Part shown: positions 13,843 to 15,176 of the stretch, piece by piece
How the letters are laid out: each line of letters begins with the position of its first letter
How positions within the stretch are numbered: the first letter of the stretch is position 1
From: Zygnema cylindricum
Lineage: Eukaryota; Streptophyta; Zygnematophyceae; Zygnematales; Zygnemataceae
Length of the DNA: 15,176 bases
Direction of reading: 5' to 3'
NCBI GenBank assembly: GCA_037447655.1
Contig: JBBHKE010002776.1
Span: 50,708-65,883 of the forward strand
Notes under the pieces: model-generated
Seen by the model: only the letters and a program-made list of their open reading frames with translations
What the model was told of the DNA's origin: nothing
Databases searched by the model: none
Made by a program: the position numbers and the translations under genes

Positions 13843-14965
13843 CGAAAAAAACATGAGGATGTTTGAAATATGAAAAGTTTTAAAATTTGAATGCAAGAAG
13901 TTTGAAGATCGAAAATTTTGAATACGGAGATTATGAATGCGAAAACCCTAGAAAAACTCTTGAAAACTCTAAAAAATCCTAGAAAAACCGTTAAAAATCC
14001 TAAAAAACTCAAAAAACCCAAAAAAGCCTTAAAAAATCTTAAAAAACCCTTAGAAAACCCTAGTAGTCAAATTCGGAAAAGCTCAATTCGAGAGATAGGA
14101 ACGGAAAATTCTGGATAAGGAAGTGGGAGTGTGGAGAAAAATGTGGAAAATAGAAGATATTTTTTGCAGAAAAGAATAAAATAGAAAGATGAATGTGAAA
14201 ACAAAAAATGAAAAAGTTTGAATGTGAAAATGAGAAGATTGAAATTTTGAATGCGGAAAATAAGAACCTGGAAGAATTTGAATTGCAACTGACATGGCAA
14301 ACATTTTTTTTTTTTTTTTTGTTTTTTTTTGGTTTATTTGTTATTTTTTTGTTTTTTTTGTGGTTCAGTTGGTTCTTTTCCACCATAATCAAGGTGCTGC
14401 TCCCTCTCCCTCCCTCCCTCCCTCCCTTCCCCCCTCTCTCTCCCTCCCTCCCTCTCCCCCCCTTTTCTTAATTGAGTCTTCAAAAGAATCGATGATAGTT
14501 ATCTTGTTTTAAATAAAACATTTTGATTTTTTTTTTTTTTTTCCTTTCTTGTATAGCAAAGAATGTAGAACTTGCGAATAAAGTGGATAAAAACTCAAGA
14601 AACTGACATTTTTTTTACCTTTTTTCTTTTTTCTTTTTTGTTTTTGCTTTTGCTTTTTTTTGTTTTTTTTTTGGTTTTTTTGGGAATTGCGCTTCGCAGG
14701 AACTCCACCACCTTGTAAACCCTAAACTTAATTAATTTTCTTTTCCGATTTTTGTTTTTTTTGTTTTTTGTTTTTGTACTTCCATTTCTTTTTTTTTAAG
14801 TACAAGGGAGAAGAAAGGAAACGGGGAGGGGGAGAGGGAGAGAGGGAGAGAGGGAGAGGGAGAGGATGAGGATTGATTATACTTTGCGAACTTATTTGTT
14901 CACCTAATCAGCAATTTCCTGTTTTTTTTTTGATACAGCACCGCCTCCACCGCAAATTCCTTCCG
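10832..14965 (+). CDS. Secreted modular cysteine-rich/proline-rich protein gene, five exons, 3' end outside the window
   Basis: This model is inferred from splice borders: exons 10832-10904, 12833-12856, 13431-13727, 14700-14714 and 14939-14965. Each intron starts GT and ends AG, and all borders are phase 1. The reading frame stays open through four junctions for 145 codons and one extra base. The order is a signal peptide (24 residues), a short Pro-rich linker (SPPVKPP), a domain with eight cysteines and two N-glycosylation sequons, then two Pro-rich linkers (TPPP and PPPPQIPS). The product should enter the secretory pathway and may act in the cell wall or extracellular matrix. I do not recognise the gene. 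Further exons must follow 14965, because the frame ends on a split codon at a GTATGT donor. Additional exons inside the 1.9-kb first intron cannot be excluded. Confidence 0.68.
11385..11604. repeat. Degenerate TCAATG-type hexamer minisatellite, left part
   Basis: The words TCAATG, CCAATG and GTCAAT recur with a 6-bp rhythm (for example around 11428-11450 and 11500-11560), heavily diverged. It continues after the MITE at 11991. Reading it as codons gives alternating pairs in every frame, with many breaks, so it is not coding now. Confidence 0.75.
11605..11990. mobile_element. hAT-like MITE with 8-bp target duplication
   Basis: An 18-bp terminal inverted repeat, TAGTGTTGTGTATCGGCA at 11605-11622, is matched at 11973-11990 with one mismatch. 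It is flanked by an exact 8-bp direct repeat, GTGAATAT (11597-11604 and 11991-11998). TAGTGTTG-like ends with an 8-bp duplication are diagnostic of the hAT superfamily. The 386-bp interior repeats TATCGGCGATA-like words (near 11633, 11819 and 11881), plausible sub-terminal transposase sites, and has a long hairpin at 11840-11899. It has no coding capacity and lies inside the hexamer array in intron 1. Confidence 0.9.
11840..11899. repeat. 60-nt hairpin inside the MITE
   Basis: The left arm at 11840-11860 (ACCGGTGTTATCG...) pairs with 11878-11899, with one unpaired base. The intervening loop contains a second palindrome, ACCGAT-ATG-ATCGGT. Transcribed within intron 1, it would form a near-continuous stem. 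Confidence 0.88.
11991..12625. repeat. Degenerate TCAATG-type hexamer minisatellite, right part
   Basis: This continues the array interrupted by the hAT-like element. TCAATGTCAATG and CCAATGTCAATG runs are clearest at 12050-12110, 12180-12240 and 12270-12360. A higher-order 12-mer (TCAATG plus CCAATG) is visible in places. Divergence between units is high, so the array is old. Confidence 0.85.
12833..12856 (+). CDS. Micro-exon 2 (24 nt): proline-rich linker
   Basis: Bounded by acceptor TTTTTTTCCAG (ends 12832) and donor GTAAGC (12857). In phase 1 it adds eight residues, SPPVKPP plus split codons. The 24-nt length and phase-1 entry and exit make it a symmetric cassette whose skipping would not disturb the frame. 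Together with exon 1 and exon 3, the codons split over both junctions read Ala and Gly, with no stop. Confidence 0.68.
12949..13062. repeat. GA/G-rich microsatellite in intron 2
   Basis: Plus-strand purine tract with many GGG runs (for example 12960-13032) passing into regular GGGAGA units at 13023-13062. Multiple G runs on the coding strand are compatible with quadruplex formation in DNA or in the intron RNA. Confidence 0.9.
13335..13427. repeat. CT-rich microsatellite abutting the exon 3 acceptor
   Basis: TCTCCC units run directly into the CAG acceptor at 13428-13430. It serves as an unusually long polypyrimidine tract, about 90 nt. Confidence 0.9.
13431..13727 (+). CDS. Exon 3 (297 nt): eight-cysteine domain, WSC-like spacing
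   Basis: Bounded by CTTGCCAG (ends 13430) and AG|GTAAAA (donor at 13728). It encodes 99 residues in phase 1 on both sides, a complete one-exon module. The cysteine pattern is C-x43-C-x3-C-x19-C-x-C-x11-CC-x9-C, eight in all, so four disulfides are possible. The CxxxC followed by CxC resembles the core of WSC carbohydrate-binding domains (C..LC....Y.F.V.....CYC), but the first gap is longer and the last cysteines differ, so the family call is only a suggestion. Sequons N-S-T and N-T-T fit a secreted glycoprotein. The codon-like composition contrasts with the flanking simple repeats. Confidence 0.85.
13759..13839. repeat. Long poly-A tract
   Basis: Runs of 21, 10, 6 and 41 A, broken by single C or G bases, just inside the 5' part of intron 3. 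It could be the tail of an old retroposed copy or slippage expansion; no recognisable LINE or SINE body precedes it, since the exon lies 30 nt upstream. Its exact length may be affected by sequencing error. Confidence 0.9.
13938..14065. repeat. Degenerate AAAAACCCTAG-type repeat in intron 3
   Basis: Words such as AAAACCCTAG, AAAATCCTAG, AAAACTCTA and AAAACCCTTAG recur at roughly 10-13 bp. The CCCTA core recalls the plant telomere unit CCCTAAA, but the period is wrong and irregular. A degenerate local minisatellite is the safer reading. Confidence 0.6.
14399..14463. repeat. CT-rich microsatellite in intron 3
   Basis: CCCTCCCTCCCT and TCTCCC units of pyrimidine polarity. It is complementary in kind to the GA tract at 14823-14872 in the next intron, on the other side of the 15-nt micro-exon. 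Confidence 0.85.
14700..14714 (+). CDS. Micro-exon 4 (15 nt): proline-rich linker
   Basis: Fifteen nucleotides between acceptor GCTTCGCAG (ends 14699) and donor GTAAAC (14715). In phase 1 they complete a Gly codon with the last G of exon 3, add Thr-Pro-Pro-Pro, and leave T to be completed by the next exon (TCA, Ser). If skipped, the frame is preserved. Such a short exon is easily missed by gene finders. Support comes from splice borders, matching phase and the proline-rich reading, not from length. Confidence 0.6.
14715..14938 (+). other. Intron 4 (224 bp)
   Basis: GTAAAC donor and TTTTTTTTTGATACAG acceptor. It contains T-rich sequence and a GA microsatellite (14823-14872). Confidence 0.6.
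14823..14872. repeat. GA-rich microsatellite in intron 4
   Basis: GGGAGA and GAGAGG units of purine polarity, downstream of micro-exon 4. It is complementary to the CT tract at 14399-14463 upstream of that exon. Confidence 0.9.
14939..14965 (+). CDS. Micro-exon 5 (27 nt): proline-rich linker
   Basis: Bounded by TTTTTGATACAG (ends 14938) and GTATGT (14966), both strong splice sites. In phase 1 it reads PPPPQIPS plus split codons on both sides, and it ends on a G that starts a probable Gly codon continued downstream. By analogy with exon 3, which also begins with the second and third base of a Gly codon, the next exon may carry another cysteine module. Confidence 0.7.
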
Positions 14966-15176
14966 GTATGTTCAAAAAAATCATTGCTTTTTCTTTTTTT
15001 TCCCCCTCTTCAAAAACCATTTTTCCTAATTTTCCTTTCTCTCTCTCAACTTGTTACCACATTTAACTTTGTTTTTTGCCTTAAATAATCTGCAAAAGAA
15101 TCGAATCTCTTCTTTTTACCACTCTATTTTTAACTAAAGGACAGCCTCTCTCCTTTTAACTTAAATAGAACCTCTC
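14966..15176 (+). other. Intron 5, 5' part, running off the window
   Basis: Begins with GTATGT and is T/C-rich throughout. I see no convincing acceptor followed by an open phase-1 exon before the window ends. Confidence 0.5.

Larger units (their letters stand above)
13728..14699 (+). other. Intron 3 (972 bp), low-complexity
   Basis: GTAAAA donor and GCTTCGCAG acceptor. It holds a poly-A tract (13759-13839), a degenerate AAAAACCCTAG-type repeat (13938-14065), T-rich stretches (about 14305-14360 and 14527-14550) and a CT microsatellite. A TTTGAATGCGAAAA-like word recurs near 13878, 13916, 13932, 14216 and 14250. No further exon in phase 1 was convincing. Confidence 0.6.

Noticed and set aside
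13728-13873. Reading exon 3 through as a single ORF with a poly-lysine tail
   Set aside because: The lysines come from an intronic poly-A tract; a good GTAAAA donor at 13728 ends the exon in the right phase.
13938-14065. Interstitial telomere repeat (CCCTAAA)
   Set aside because: Only the CCCTA core recurs; the period is irregular and no perfect CCCTAAA run exists.
14335-14391. Possible extra exon after TTTGTGGTTCAG, ending AATCAAG|GTGCTG
   Set aside because: In the phase required by the neighbouring exons it contains a TAA stop.
14545-14600. Possible exon after CTTTCTTGTATAG (starting 14558)
   Set aside because: The acceptor looks acceptable, but no donor returns the frame to phase 1, and the peptide does not resemble the linkers or the cysteine module.

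Overview
The window looks like nuclear DNA from a eukaryote of the plant lineage. Three things suggest this: a Ty1/copia retrotransposon of plant type with an initiator-Met-tRNA-like primer site, spliceosomal introns with GT..AG borders, and abundant microsatellites and small inverted-repeat transposons. A streptophyte alga would fit the strings of GGGAGA/TCTCCC repeats and the unfamiliar secreted protein, but that is a guess. No bacterial features, rRNA, tRNA or CRISPR array were seen.

Layout. 1-2188 holds no gene: purine-rich and pyrimidine-rich microsatellites, an AT-rich stretch, a small TA-flanked inverted-repeat element (1027-1230) and a 10-bp minisatellite. 2189-8650 is a second inverted-repeat element with CACCGC ends, split by a complete 5,958-bp copia retrotransposon (2401-8358; 574-bp LTRs, GTAAA target duplication). 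The copia element has the domain order Gag, protease, integrase, reverse transcriptase, RNase H, but carries about eleven in-frame stops, about three frame changes and a deletion in RT. Its two LTRs are still about 97% identical. 8651-10831 is gene-free and contains two further inverted-repeat elements (about 8714-9680 and 9729-10308), a long perfect palindrome, a family of spaced short repeats and a tandem triplication just upstream of the gene.

The one host gene I can support runs on the plus strand from 10832 to beyond the end. It was assembled from splice borders and reading phase, because no single long ORF shows it. Exon 1 encodes a signal peptide. It is followed by a 24-nt proline-rich micro-exon, a 297-nt exon encoding an eight-cysteine domain, and proline-rich micro-exons of 15 and 27 nt. 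Every internal border is phase 1, so each internal exon is a symmetric cassette, and the reading frame stays open through all four junctions. The predicted product is a secreted, probably glycosylated protein in which a compact cysteine-rich module sits between proline-rich linkers, as in extracellular matrix or cell-wall proteins. The introns are loaded with repeats: a degenerate hexamer minisatellite with a hAT-like MITE inside it, facing GA and CT microsatellites, and a long poly-A tract.

The copia element and the secreted-protein gene have no visible functional link. The repeats mainly show a genome heavily colonised by small DNA transposons and simple repeats, including inside introns.
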